Shown here piece by piece: positions 53,962-63,110 of a stretch of DNA of 64,000 bases. Origin of the DNA: Mastigocoleus testarum BC008 (lineage in GTDB: Bacteria > Cyanobacteriota > Cyanobacteriia > Cyanobacteriales > Nostocaceae); the NCBI RefSeq assembly GCF_001456025.1, contig NZ_LMTZ01000141.1:1-64000 (forward strand). Direction: 5' to 3'. The notes below the pieces were generated by a model. That model made no database searches and had not been told where the DNA came from. It was given only the letters and a program-made list of their open reading frames with translations. Every line of letters starts with the position of its first letter. Position 1 is the stretch's first letter. The translations under genes were made by a program, and so were the position numbers.

Positions 53962-54138
53962 ATGATGAAGCTAAACAAAAGTCAGAACCTATTCTTAATT
54001 TTTATTTGGTATTATTCAATTAAATGTAACAAAATACCTTTAATTCGTTGCTGACTGTTATCGATACATTCCTAAATCTGCAACTTATACAGGTATTGAG
54101 AAATCTTCAATTACCAATTACCAATTACCAATTAGCTT

Positions 54139-55431
54139 TTAACTAAACCTTAAAGGATAATCTAACTTCCATTGCTTACCCTTATAAAAAAGTAGCTGAT
54201 AAACATGTAAGCTACCATACCTAAAAGAAGATTCGGAAGATTGTAGATAGAGATACCACATACGTAGGAATTTTTCATTATATGTTTCTCCCAACAATGC
54301 AATTTTTTCCCTATTTTCAGTAAAATTTTCAGCCCAATATTTTAGAGTTTCTGCGTAGTGAGGTCTGAGATTTTCACAATGGGCAACAGATAGCTTAGCG
54401 CCCCAAAGTTCTTGCGTCAATTCCCGAAGCTGTGGAATGTAACCACCAGGAAAAATATATTTAGCAGTCCAAGTACCGATTCGTTCATTACCTTCGGTCC
54501 CAATTGTGTGCAACAGACCTACTCCATCGGGAGTTAATAATTCTGATGTTTTTTCCATGAAGGTTGCAAAACTATCTTTACCAACATGTTCAAACATCCC
54601 GATGCTGACAAATTTATCGTACTGTCCTTTTATTTCTCGGTAATCAGCAATCTCGATTTTTATTTTGTCGCTCAGACCTTTTGCTTTAATTCTTTCTTTT
54701 GCTAGTGCTGCTTGTTCGTCACTCAGAGTAATACCCGTTCCAGTAACGCCATAATTTTCAGCAGCGTAGATCAGCATTCCACCCCATCCACAACCGATAT
54801 CAATTAGGGATTCTCCGGGTTTTAGCGCTAGTTTCTTACAAATTAATTCATATTTTTGCAGCTGCATTTGCTCTATGGAATCGGTTTCTTGAATCCGATA
54901 ACCACAGGAATAGGTTAATGTTGGGTCGAGAAAAAGTTGATAGAAATCGTTTCCTAAGTCGTAGTGATATTGTACGTTTTTACGACTATTTTGAATTTGA
55001 GTGGGTAATGTGCGCAGACGTTGTGTTAATACTTTGAACAATAGGGGAATTGTTACTCTTTGGTTCGCTTTTGCGTATACGTTACTACGATAAAACAAAC
55101 CAAGAAGTTCAATGAGATTATCGTTTTCCTCATCCCACCAACCTTCCATATACGCTTCACCAAACCCAAGCGCACCGAAAGCCAAGACGCGATCGTAGGT
55201 ACCGGGGTTACGAACCCGCAAACGTAGGGCTGGTAAAATATCTGTCCGACCAAAATGGAAAACTTTACCTGCTGGGTTAATTACTGTTAAATTACCTTCT
55301 TTAATCAAGCTAAAAAGTTGGTAAAGATAGCGTTCTCCGGTTGGTAGATGAGAAATGCGATCGCTCCAATTAGGGCTAGAAGGAGTAATGATTTCTTGTT
55401 CTTTTTTTTCTGGTGCTTGGGTTGGGGTCAT
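54139..55431 (-). CDS. Cyclopropane-fatty-acyl-phospholipid synthase family methyltransferase
   Basis: 430 aa. The SAM-binding motif is LIDIGCGWGG (about 204-213). The upstream segment NVQYHYDLGNDFYQLFLDP and TYSCGY is the hallmark of CFA synthases. Further matches are ISLSDEQ-type GITLSDEQ, the FVSIGMFEHVG metal/bicarbonate-site region with the conserved Glu, and IFPGGYIPQL. It would transfer a methylene from SAM onto double bonds of membrane lipid acyl chains. It lies 268 bp downstream of a fatty-acid desaturase on the same strand. The desaturase could supply its unsaturated substrate. Confidence 0.92.
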   Translation of the reverse strand: MTPTQAPEKKEQEIITPSSPNWSDRISHLPTGERYLYQLFSLIKEGNLTVINPAGKVFHFGRTDILPALRLRVRNPGTYDRVLAFGALGFGEAYMEGWWDEENDNLIELLGLFYRSNVYAKANQRVTIPLLFKVLTQRLRTLPTQIQNSRKNVQYHYDLGNDFYQLFLDPTLTYSCGYRIQETDSIEQMQLQKYELICKKLALKPGESLIDIGCGWGGMLIYAAENYGVTGTGITLSDEQAALAKERIKAKGLSDKIKIEIADYREIKGQYDKFVSIGMFEHVGKDSFATFMEKTSELLTPDGVGLLHTIGTEGNERIGTWTAKYIFPGGYIPQLRELTQELWGAKLSVAHCENLRPHYAETLKYWAENFTENREKIALLGETYNEKFLRMWYLYLQSSESSFRYGSLHVYQLLFYKGKQWKLDYPLRFS

Positions 55432-55699
55432 ATATTCAATATCCTTTGATTGAGAAGGGAAGTTTGAGCAGGAGATAGAAGGGAATTGTTTTTTAGTTGC
55501 TAATTGTAAAGGAAAGATGGTGTAAGTGCAGCATGTTTGAAAGACAAAATTATTTGAAAACCCCCTTAGGAAGGGGGACTTTGAGCTAGTTTTATCGCTT
55601 TTAAAGGGTTTAGGGAAGCAAAAAAGCTACGGATTTATTTATTAACTAGAGTATTTTGGATCGGGTTTCTTTTCTGTGTTCTCCCTTCTCCATTCCCTT

Positions 55700-56581
55700 T
55701 TAATCTGCTAATTTGCGGTCGCTTGTACTTGATGACTTTTGTGCAACTTTGACATTGGTAGCTAATCCAAGGATTTGCAATAATCGAATGGTCATCCAAG
55801 TAATGTCAATTTCCCACCATTTCAAACCATGACGCGCAGAATACTGAAAAGCATGATGGTTATTATGCCAGCCTTCACCGAAGGTTAGGAAAGCAACCCA
55901 CCAACAGTTAGTAGAAGTATCGTTTGAATCATGACTGCGATACCCTACCATATGGCAAGCGCTGTTGACGAACATAGTAGAGTGAAGTCCGACAAATAAG
56001 CGTACAAATATTCCCCAAATAACAAAAGACCAGCCACCAAGAAAATATAAGATAATTGCTAATGCTACCTGAAGTTCAATATAATACCGATGACAAAAAC
56101 GATAGAACGGGTCATCAGCTATATCTTTGATAAAACGTGGATATTCATTTTTGCTGGGAACAGTGTGCATTAACCAGTTGATGTGACTCCACCAAAAACC
56201 TTCTCGGGAGTTATGGGGGTCTCCTTGTTGGTCAGAATGCAGATGATGTAGTCGATGGTATCCAACCCAGCCAAACACACCTCCTTGCAGGGCTAAAGTA
56301 CCACAAAGAATCAGGAAGTACTCTAACCATTTGGGAGTCTGTAAGCTGCGGTGGGTTGCTAAACGATGAAAGCCAAAGGAAATTCCCAGACCTATTGTCA
56401 TCCAGTGTAATAAGACTGCGACCCCTACAGCAGCCCAGCTAAAAGTGTGGGGTAGGAATACCAATAGTACTGCTAGATGAAGTACACTAGTAAAAATAAT
56501 CACCGCCGGTCGAGGAGAAGGTGAATTATCTTGAGATAAAGAAGCTTGAGATAAAGAAGCTTGAGATAAATTACTATTCAT
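55700..56581 (-). CDS. Delta-9-type acyl-CoA/acyl-lipid fatty acid desaturase (DesC-like)
   Basis: 293 aa, a di-iron membrane desaturase. The three His boxes are HRLATH (72-77), HRLHH (109-113) and HNNHH (239-243), the pattern of delta-9 desaturases. Four hydrophobic segments surround them (about 28-45, 52-70, 88-105 and 170-205). The N-terminus contains an in-frame direct duplication, SQASLSQASL, from 15-bp DNA repeats at 56531-56570. It would introduce the first double bond into saturated acyl chains in the membrane. Its neighbour on the same strand encodes a cyclopropane-fatty-acid synthase. Confidence 0.92.
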   Translation of the reverse strand: MNSNLSQASLSQASLSQDNSPSPRPAVIIFTSVLHLAVLLVFLPHTFSWAAVGVAVLLHWMTIGLGISFGFHRLATHRSLQTPKWLEYFLILCGTLALQGGVFGWVGYHRLHHLHSDQQGDPHNSREGFWWSHINWLMHTVPSKNEYPRFIKDIADDPFYRFCHRYYIELQVALAIILYFLGGWSFVIWGIFVRLFVGLHSTMFVNSACHMVGYRSHDSNDTSTNCWWVAFLTFGEGWHNNHHAFQYSARHGLKWWEIDITWMTIRLLQILGLATNVKVAQKSSSTSDRKLAD

Positions 56582-57293
56582 GAAGTTATTTTTTCACCCT
56601 ACACCAAATTGGAGTTCTTCCCACTTCTGACACGGACTAAAAACCTAAGCATAATTGTTCCCTACCGTTTGTAGGGGGTTACGTTTATGTTTAGGAGCGG
56701 GAGTCGGTATTAAGTATAGCTTTGTTTAGGAATTACCTCTGACAACTGCTGTACGTTTGGGGGATTGGGGATAGCACTGCGTGCCGCCGCAAGCGGCATA
56801 TGGCGACTAGGGATTGGGGATTGGGGATTAGGGATTTGCGATTGGGTAATATTATCAACTTCAATTTCAAGCTGTCTATCAGAAATAAGTTAAACAGCGT
56901 TTATGAAAAATAAAATTATTGGTAAGGTTTATACTTTGCAGATAACATACGGCACAGTTCGGACAATAAAATATTAATATGCGTGAAATATAAGATAGTC
57001 CGGAATCAGATTTTGTGCATTTGTAGTTTTGTTTCAGTATAATTAGCTATTAAATCCTGATAAAGTGTAATATTTATCCATGCTATTGAAGTTACAGAAG
57101 AAACATTTAAATGCTGATTAAACGTTACATAGCAAAAATGAGTTAAGCAGTAACTGAATTGATTGGTCAATGGCTGGAAGGTAACGAGTTCAAGAAACTA
57201 AGGTAAGTGAGTAGTAAAAATATATTGCCAAATTAGGTGTTCTGGTGACTGGCAAAACCTATTGAGTAAGAAAACCTTATGAGTTTTAAGTGA
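56582..57293. other. Divergent intergenic region with repeats
   Basis: About 710 bp between the desaturase gene (minus) and the CHAT operon (plus). At 56757-56840 it contains GGGGATTGGGGATTA words and the third copy of the CGTGCCGCCGCAAGCGGCAT palindrome. The right part (56840-57293) is AT-rich and should carry the CHAT operon promoter. No -35/-10 pair is certain. Confidence 0.55.
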
Positions 57294-59510
57294 ATGGTGC
57301 AAAAAATCTTAATTTTGGCAGCAAATCCTAAGGATGCAACGCGGCTACTTTTAGATGAGGAGATACGGGAAATTCAGGAAGGTTTGAGACGTAGTAAACG
57401 TCGCCAGGGATTTGAAATTACCTCCACATGGGCAGTGCGGACTGATGATTTATTTCGCGGTTTATTGGATCGCGAACCTCAGATTGTGCATTTTTTGGGA
57501 CATGGTGCAGAAGAGGGTTTAGCCCTTGAAGATGAAACTGGAAAAACCAGTGTAGTGAGTGCTGAGATTTTAGCAAATCTATTTAAATTATTTGCTGATC
57601 GGGTGGATTGTGTATTACTAGATGGTTGTTATTCGCAAATACAAGCTACTGCGATCGCTCAATATATTCCCTATGTGATTGGAACAAATCATGCAATTGG
57701 TGATCGTGCTGCTTTACAATTTGCAATTGCTTTTTATGATGTACTGGGTGCTGGATATCCAATTGAGTCTGCTTATAAATTTAGCTGTAATGCTATACAA
57801 CTAGAAGGAATTCCAGAATATTTGACCCCAGTTCTCATAAAGAGAGGTGAAGTTAAATTACAACAATATGAGCAAGTACTGAAGCACTATGAAGAGGAGT
57901 TTTCAAAAGCTGTACAACAAGAATATCCACTCAGTCAGGAAACTCGTTACAGATGTGACCGTTTTAGCTCAGTTTTAGGAATCAGAAACGAAGATTTAAA
58001 AGCAATTGAAACGCGCATTGAAGATATTGAGGAAATTCGTCTAGCAATCAATAATCAATCAATTCGAGATTTTCAGCGGTTAGCACAAGCGATTATGCGG
58101 CAGATGAGAGCTACAGACTTAACTCTCATTACTTCTCCATATTTTTCTAATGGTAGTCTTTGGGAAATTACTCTTCCCGAAACTGGTCTGCAACTCCCAA
58201 CACAAAACGCGATTTTTTATTTGAGTCGAGAAAAAGACTGTACGCAACACGATCGCTTAAAGCAGATTACCCAACAAAGAAATGGAGCATTCTTAATTTT
58301 TGCTTCTGTGATTGATAAATGTCCTCACGGGCTATCGCCATTACAAGTGATTTGGTTTAGTCCCTCATCTTTGACAGAAATGATTGTAGTACCGGAAAAT
58401 AATTTACTCTTTTGGTTAGCCAGGTTTCTATTTGGACAAATTAATGTAGTTGCCTTACCGGGGATGCTACCTTACAAAACCAGGGGAATTGCTAAACTTT
58501 TTTTTGGACGTGAAAATGAATTAGCACGCATAACCAGTGGCGAGCAAAGAGGAGGAATCATTATTGGTGCTCACCGCAGTGGTAAAACCTCCTTTCTGGA
58601 AAAGCTGAAGAGAAAATTGCAGAAACGGGAATGGAAGGTTATTGGTCCGTTGACTTTTTTTGATTTCCAGTCTTTCTTTAAAGACACCCTAGAGTTGTTG
58701 GGTAAAGATTTCTCAATCGGTATGAGTTTAGAAGATTGGTCTTCAGCTTTGAAAGCATACAGTAAAAATAAACAAGAAAGTCGCCTTGTGTTTCTGCTTG
58801 ATGAAGTAGACAGAATGATCCAAAAAGATTTAAACAGTGGCTCTAATTTAGGACATATGATGCGGGCACTGCAAAATGAGGGTTATTGTGAATTCTTTCT
58901 TGCTGGTCATGCTAAATTGCGGGAAGCGATCACCATAGAAGGTGGACCATTTCGCAACTTTGCAGAAGAAATGACGTTAACAGGACTCACGAAAGAAGCT
59001 GCTAAAGATTTGATTCAAAGACCGATGAAACTATTGGGGTTTGAAGTTGATGAAAATCAAGCATATCGCATTTATGAGGGTACAGCAGGTGTTGCAGTAT
59101 TAATCCAAGAATTTTGCCTCCAGCTTCTAGATGAACTTCGTCAAAGTGATGTATCAGAAATTAGTGATCCAATGATTGAAGAGATAGAGCAATCTCCTGA
59201 TTTTTTGGATATCGTACTTGAGCATTACAGATATGCTCAAACATGGGATTCTATGGCGATTACTCTCTTAACTGCAATAAAAGGAGAAGTAAAAAGAAGC
59301 GATATTACTGAAGTTTTCAAACACCACGGCATTATTATTTCAAGGGATAAACTCGATATTGCATTGGATTTTCTCAAACAATTTGGTGTTCTGCAAAAGT
59401 TAAAAAATGCTCGTTTCCGGATTTTATCTGGTTATTTAATTGATGCGATCAAAGCTAACGATCCTCATTCTCTTTTGGAATCGGAGTTAGACAAGGGGAG
59501 GGCTGAGTAA
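57294..59510 (+). CDS. CHAT protease - STAND-type NTPase fusion
   Basis: 738 aa. The N-terminal CHAT (caspase-like) domain is at about 1-185, with catalytic dyad His70 in VHFLGHG and Cys112 in LLDGCYS. A region of about 255-395 is predicted alpha/beta with no family I can name. An NTPase domain begins after FFGRENELARI (403-413), with Walker A GAHRSGKT (425-432) and Walker B LVFLLDEVD (498-506). Residues 560-620 are a STAND-like helical lid and 650-720 a winged-helix-like region. In this design ATP-bound oligomerisation would activate the protease. The stop overlaps the next start (TAATG), implying translational coupling. The cytosolic location and self- or partner-cleavage are inferred. Confidence 0.88.
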   Translation: MVQKILILAANPKDATRLLLDEEIREIQEGLRRSKRRQGFEITSTWAVRTDDLFRGLLDREPQIVHFLGHGAEEGLALEDETGKTSVVSAEILANLFKLFADRVDCVLLDGCYSQIQATAIAQYIPYVIGTNHAIGDRAALQFAIAFYDVLGAGYPIESAYKFSCNAIQLEGIPEYLTPVLIKRGEVKLQQYEQVLKHYEEEFSKAVQQEYPLSQETRYRCDRFSSVLGIRNEDLKAIETRIEDIEEIRLAINNQSIRDFQRLAQAIMRQMRATDLTLITSPYFSNGSLWEITLPETGLQLPTQNAIFYLSREKDCTQHDRLKQITQQRNGAFLIFASVIDKCPHGLSPLQVIWFSPSSLTEMIVVPENNLLFWLARFLFGQINVVALPGMLPYKTRGIAKLFFGRENELARITSGEQRGGIIIGAHRSGKTSFLEKLKRKLQKREWKVIGPLTFFDFQSFFKDTLELLGKDFSIGMSLEDWSSALKAYSKNKQESRLVFLLDEVDRMIQKDLNSGSNLGHMMRALQNEGYCEFFLAGHAKLREAITIEGGPFRNFAEEMTLTGLTKEAAKDLIQRPMKLLGFEVDENQAYRIYEGTAGVAVLIQEFCLQLLDELRQSDVSEISDPMIEEIEQSPDFLDIVLEHYRYAQTWDSMAITLLTAIKGEVKRSDITEVFKHHGIIISRDKLDIALDFLKQFGVLQKLKNARFRILSGYLIDAIKANDPHSLLESELDKGRAE

Positions 59511-61798
59511 TGTCAGTCCTAATTGAGCGTTTAGAGTTAAGAAAAGATTTATGTGAAATTTTAAAATCAGATTATGTTGCTTTATTGGGGCAACGTGGAA
59601 GTGGTTGTAAAACACTAGTTAAGTTGATAGCCACAAATAAATCTCCTTTACCTGGCATGAAATTCATTGCTGTGGCTCTCCCCCAAGGAGTGCAGGATCG
59701 CGATCGGTTTATGAAGATATTCCTGAACAACTTGATCGATGCATCTATTCAAATTCCACCACAACCAGATTTATGTAACCAATTTAGGCAAGCAGTTGCT
59801 CGAGATCCCGAATGTCCCGTTATCCTTCAAATAAGAAGTATTCTGGATCTTTTGGGGAAGAAATCTACTACCAATTATTTAGTAATTGTTTTACATGCTT
59901 TAACTAGTATTGCAGAAGAACCATTAAAAGACTTATTGTTATTACTACGAGAATATCATAGGCAAATAGGAATTCCTGGACAAGGCGGTGAAAAACTACG
60001 TTTTCTAGTAGTAGGAGGTGCTCCTTTATGGAATCTTTGTTGTCATAAACCTTCTGATTTAGAGTCTCCTTTTAATATTGCTAAACGAATTTTTGTCAAG
60101 GGTTTTTCTTACCAGGAAGTTCAAAGCAAATTTACTGAAATGGGAATTGAACAAGCTCTGAATTTAACAGACTTAGCAGATGGAGTTCCCTCATTAGTTG
60201 AATTAATCAGTCAGGAAACAGAATATTTCGAAGATTTATCTAGCTGCTTTGAACCATTAGAAAATAGTTGGAATTCCTTGTCGATTTATGCTCAACAAGC
60301 TTTAAAAAAATTAGCAGAATCAGGCCAAGAATTTCCTAGCTATCAGTTGGATCATCAATGCCCTCATATTCCTAAATTTTATGATTCGCCAATCTGGCAA
60401 GAAGTCTTTTGGGCGGGTTTCTTAAGACTCAGATATCGAAAATTGACTTGGCGCTCTCCTATCCATTTAGCATTTGTTATTACTCAGGCACAGATAGATA
60501 CAGATGTGTCTAAATCTACTCTATTTAGAAATAGTTTACTAGAAAGATTAGAATATTTGGAAGAAACTTTAAAAAGTTCAATTAATGCGAGAAAACTAGC
60601 AGAATGTACTGAGGAATTAGTTTCTCTTACTGTACATTCAGCTAATGTTGAATTAGTTCCTTTGTTGGAGATGATACTTGAGGGTAAGTCAAAAAGTACT
60701 ATCTTGGTTAGTCTTAAACAAATTGCTACAGAATCTCCTAAAGAATGGATTAGAAATTTGAGTAACTTGCAAATACAGTCTCAAACACCTTTTAATAAAA
60801 TTTTGATTGAAGCTGTATTTAGTAGAATTGCCGATGATATTAGGGTAGGAAAAAATAGACAGTCCAAACAAGAATTCTCACAAGAGGAAGAAGTTATATT
60901 AAGTTATATGAATATTTCCGGTCCACAAAGTAAGAAATTAACCTATGCTTTGATGGATGCTTTTCCCAACAAAGCATCACTGGAGCAAATGTTATCTTTT
61001 GAATTAGATAAAAATCTAGATAGTATTGCTGGTGGAAGTAACTTACAAGTAATTGTATTTAATTTAATAAAAGTATCAAAGGCTGAGAATTGGATTGAAG
61101 ATTTAATTGCTGCTGCGCGTAGGTCAAATCCTGGAAATTTAAGTTTACAGGCTATTGCTGAAGAACTGTTACAAAATTCCCAGCCAGAAGTAATATCAAT
61201 TCCTAATACTCCCATACAACAAAACACTCAGCAGCAGAAAATTTTGATTTTGACTGCAATCCCCCTTGGTTTGCGTTTGGATCAAGAAATACGAGAAATT
61301 GAAGATGCAATCCGTAGAGCAAGCAGACGGGATTTATTTGATATTAGGACAAGAACTGCTGTTCGTCCCAAAGATATTCGTAGAGCGATCGCTGAAGAAA
61401 AACCCCAAATCGTTCATTTCTGCGGACATGGTTTGGAAGATGGTAGTTTGCTGTTAGAAGATGATGGAGGTAATGAAAAACCTGTTCCACCCCAAGGATT
61501 AGCACTACTGTTTCGGTTACATGCTGATTACGTAAATTGTGTGTTGCTCAATGCTTGTAATTCTCTTGAGTCTGCGAATGCAATTAGTCAGCATATTAAT
61601 TATGCGATCGGGATGAACCAACCGATTGAAGACAAAACTGCGATCGCATTTACTCAAGGATTTTATGATGCTTTGGGGTATGAAGTAAAAGATAGCAATC
61701 AAGATATTTTCCAAAGAGCTTTTGATGAAGGTTTGGTTGCGATCGCAATGGAAGATTTTTCCCAAGAATCCATACCGGTGATGAAAAAAAAACTGTGA
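59510..61798 (+). CDS. Degenerate NTPase - C-terminal CHAT protease fusion
   Basis: 762 aa. The N-terminal 250 residues look like a P-loop NTPase, but the Walker A site reads GQRGSGCKT (27-35), with a Cys where GK is expected, so nucleotide binding may be lost or altered. The middle (about 330-560) is helical and repeat-like. The CHAT domain is C-terminal (577-745), with His640 in VHFCGHG and Cys683 in LLNACNS, so the protease dyad is intact. This is the mirror image of the preceding gene's domain order. The start overlaps that gene's stop by one base, and the next gene overlaps this one by four bases (GTGA). The three probably form one complex. Confidence 0.85.
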   Translation: MSVLIERLELRKDLCEILKSDYVALLGQRGSGCKTLVKLIATNKSPLPGMKFIAVALPQGVQDRDRFMKIFLNNLIDASIQIPPQPDLCNQFRQAVARDPECPVILQIRSILDLLGKKSTTNYLVIVLHALTSIAEEPLKDLLLLLREYHRQIGIPGQGGEKLRFLVVGGAPLWNLCCHKPSDLESPFNIAKRIFVKGFSYQEVQSKFTEMGIEQALNLTDLADGVPSLVELISQETEYFEDLSSCFEPLENSWNSLSIYAQQALKKLAESGQEFPSYQLDHQCPHIPKFYDSPIWQEVFWAGFLRLRYRKLTWRSPIHLAFVITQAQIDTDVSKSTLFRNSLLERLEYLEETLKSSINARKLAECTEELVSLTVHSANVELVPLLEMILEGKSKSTILVSLKQIATESPKEWIRNLSNLQIQSQTPFNKILIEAVFSRIADDIRVGKNRQSKQEFSQEEEVILSYMNISGPQSKKLTYALMDAFPNKASLEQMLSFELDKNLDSIAGGSNLQVIVFNLIKVSKAENWIEDLIAAARRSNPGNLSLQAIAEELLQNSQPEVISIPNTPIQQNTQQQKILILTAIPLGLRLDQEIREIEDAIRRASRRDLFDIRTRTAVRPKDIRRAIAEEKPQIVHFCGHGLEDGSLLLEDDGGNEKPVPPQGLALLFRLHADYVNCVLLNACNSLESANAISQHINYAIGMNQPIEDKTAIAFTQGFYDALGYEVKDSNQDIFQRAFDEGLVAIAMEDFSQESIPVMKKKL

Positions 61799-62835
61799 AT
61801 GAAGATTCTGTAGAAGCAGAGAGAAATCCAGATCCAAATATAAGTATATATATTGACCGACCCCCCATTGAGGAAAAATGCTTAAAAGGAATTTTGCGAC
61901 CCGGTGCGTTAATTCGGATCAAAGCTGCGCAGAAAATGGGGAAAACATTGCTGTTAGAGAAATTATTGGAACATGCTCGACAGCAGGGTTATCAAACAGC
62001 AAAGTTAGACTTGAAGCTTGCGGATAAGTCTACTCTCAATGACTTGAAAAGTTTCTTACAGTGGTTATGTATTGATGTTTCAGATATTTTAGATAAACCG
62101 CCAAATTTGGATGAATACTGGCAAGATAGTTTGGGGTTAAATACTAGTTGTACTCGTTATTTTCAAAGATATTTATTAGCGAATACTGATAAACCTATAG
62201 TTTTAGCGATCGATAATTTTGAGCGTTTATTTCAATGTGAAAATATTTTCCCTGAATTCTGTTTATTGCTACGGAGTTGGTATGAAACCGCGAAGCAAGG
62301 GGACAGAATGGGTAAAATTTGGCGGAAACTGCGGTTAGTGGTGGTTAATTCCACTGAACTTTATCCCACTTTAGATATCAATCGCTCCCCCTTTAATGTT
62401 GGATTAGCTGTTGAATTACCTGAGTTTAACCAAAACCAAGTACAAGAACTGGTGAAGAAGTACGAATTAGATCGTCAGTTGGGAGAACAAGACATAATTG
62501 AATTAATGGGTTTAGTGGGAGGACATCCTTATTTATTACAGGAAGCAATTTCTAGCCTTGGTAGTCAGGAAATATCCTTAAAAGAACTTATTAATCTTGC
62601 ACCCACAGTACAAGGAATTTTTAGTTACCACCTAGGACAACAGTTAGAAAGTTTACAAAATGATTCTCAGTTAGAGGTAGCATATAAACAAGTGGTGAAT
62701 GCAGATCGACCCGTACGACTCGATCAGAAAATCACTTTTAAACTGCACAGTTTGGGTTTGGTTAAAATTCTTCGTAACGATTGTGTTCCTAGTTGCAATT
62801 TATATCGTCAGTACTTCTCAGAATTTTTAGGGTAA
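61795..62835 (+). CDS. AAA-like (AAA_35) ATPase of the CHAT operon
   Basis: 346 aa from GTG 61795, which overlaps the upstream stop. It is a stand-alone AAA-like domain. YIDRPPIEEKCLKGILRPG precedes a Walker A-type IKAAQKMGKTLL, with Ala in place of the first Gly as in many AAA_35 proteins. Walker B is VLAIDNFERLF, with Asn instead of Glu next to the Asp, so hydrolysis may be weak. WRKLRLVVVNSTELYPTLDI and SPFNVGLAVELPEF match the family. In cyanobacteria this domain is usually fused to WD40, CHAT or effector domains. Here it is separate and may work in trans with the two CHAT proteins. Confidence 0.85.
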   Translation: MNEDSVEAERNPDPNISIYIDRPPIEEKCLKGILRPGALIRIKAAQKMGKTLLLEKLLEHARQQGYQTAKLDLKLADKSTLNDLKSFLQWLCIDVSDILDKPPNLDEYWQDSLGLNTSCTRYFQRYLLANTDKPIVLAIDNFERLFQCENIFPEFCLLLRSWYETAKQGDRMGKIWRKLRLVVVNSTELYPTLDINRSPFNVGLAVELPEFNQNQVQELVKKYELDRQLGEQDIIELMGLVGGHPYLLQEAISSLGSQEISLKELINLAPTVQGIFSYHLGQQLESLQNDSQLEVAYKQVVNADRPVRLDQKITFKLHSLGLVKILRNDCVPSCNLYRQYFSEFLG

Positions 62836-62887
62836 TTTATGTCCAGCAAATCGCCATTAAATAGATTACTACATACCAAGCGTTAAT

Positions 62888-63013
62888 TAACCCCCCCCTG
62901 AACTCCTTCAACCTCCTCCTGAACTCCTCCAACCCCCTCCTGACCTTCTCCAACCCCCTCCTGACCTCCCCAACCTCTTCCTGACCTCCCCAACCCCCTC
63001 CTGACCTCCCCCA
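62888..63013. repeat. About 20-bp pyrimidine-rich tandem repeat
   Basis: Six to seven imperfect copies of CCCCCTCCTGACCTCCCCAA and variants (CTGAACTCCTCCAA). The strand is nearly pure pyrimidine with A and G only at fixed places. It lies between the third and fourth NTPase genes of the right-hand cluster. Confidence 0.85.
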
Positions 63014-63110
63014 AGGGAGGAAAGAAAGAGGTGTGTTGTTCAAATAAATGAGAACTGCTGTAAGTGTGTATGTCGCAATGACGGTTATTTAAATAGGTGT
63101 GATATGAATT

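Noticed and set aside
57130..57210. Possible coding remnant LIGQWLEGNEFKKLR upstream of the CHAT gene
   Set aside because: Very short, no start, and no family match. Chance is the simpler explanation.
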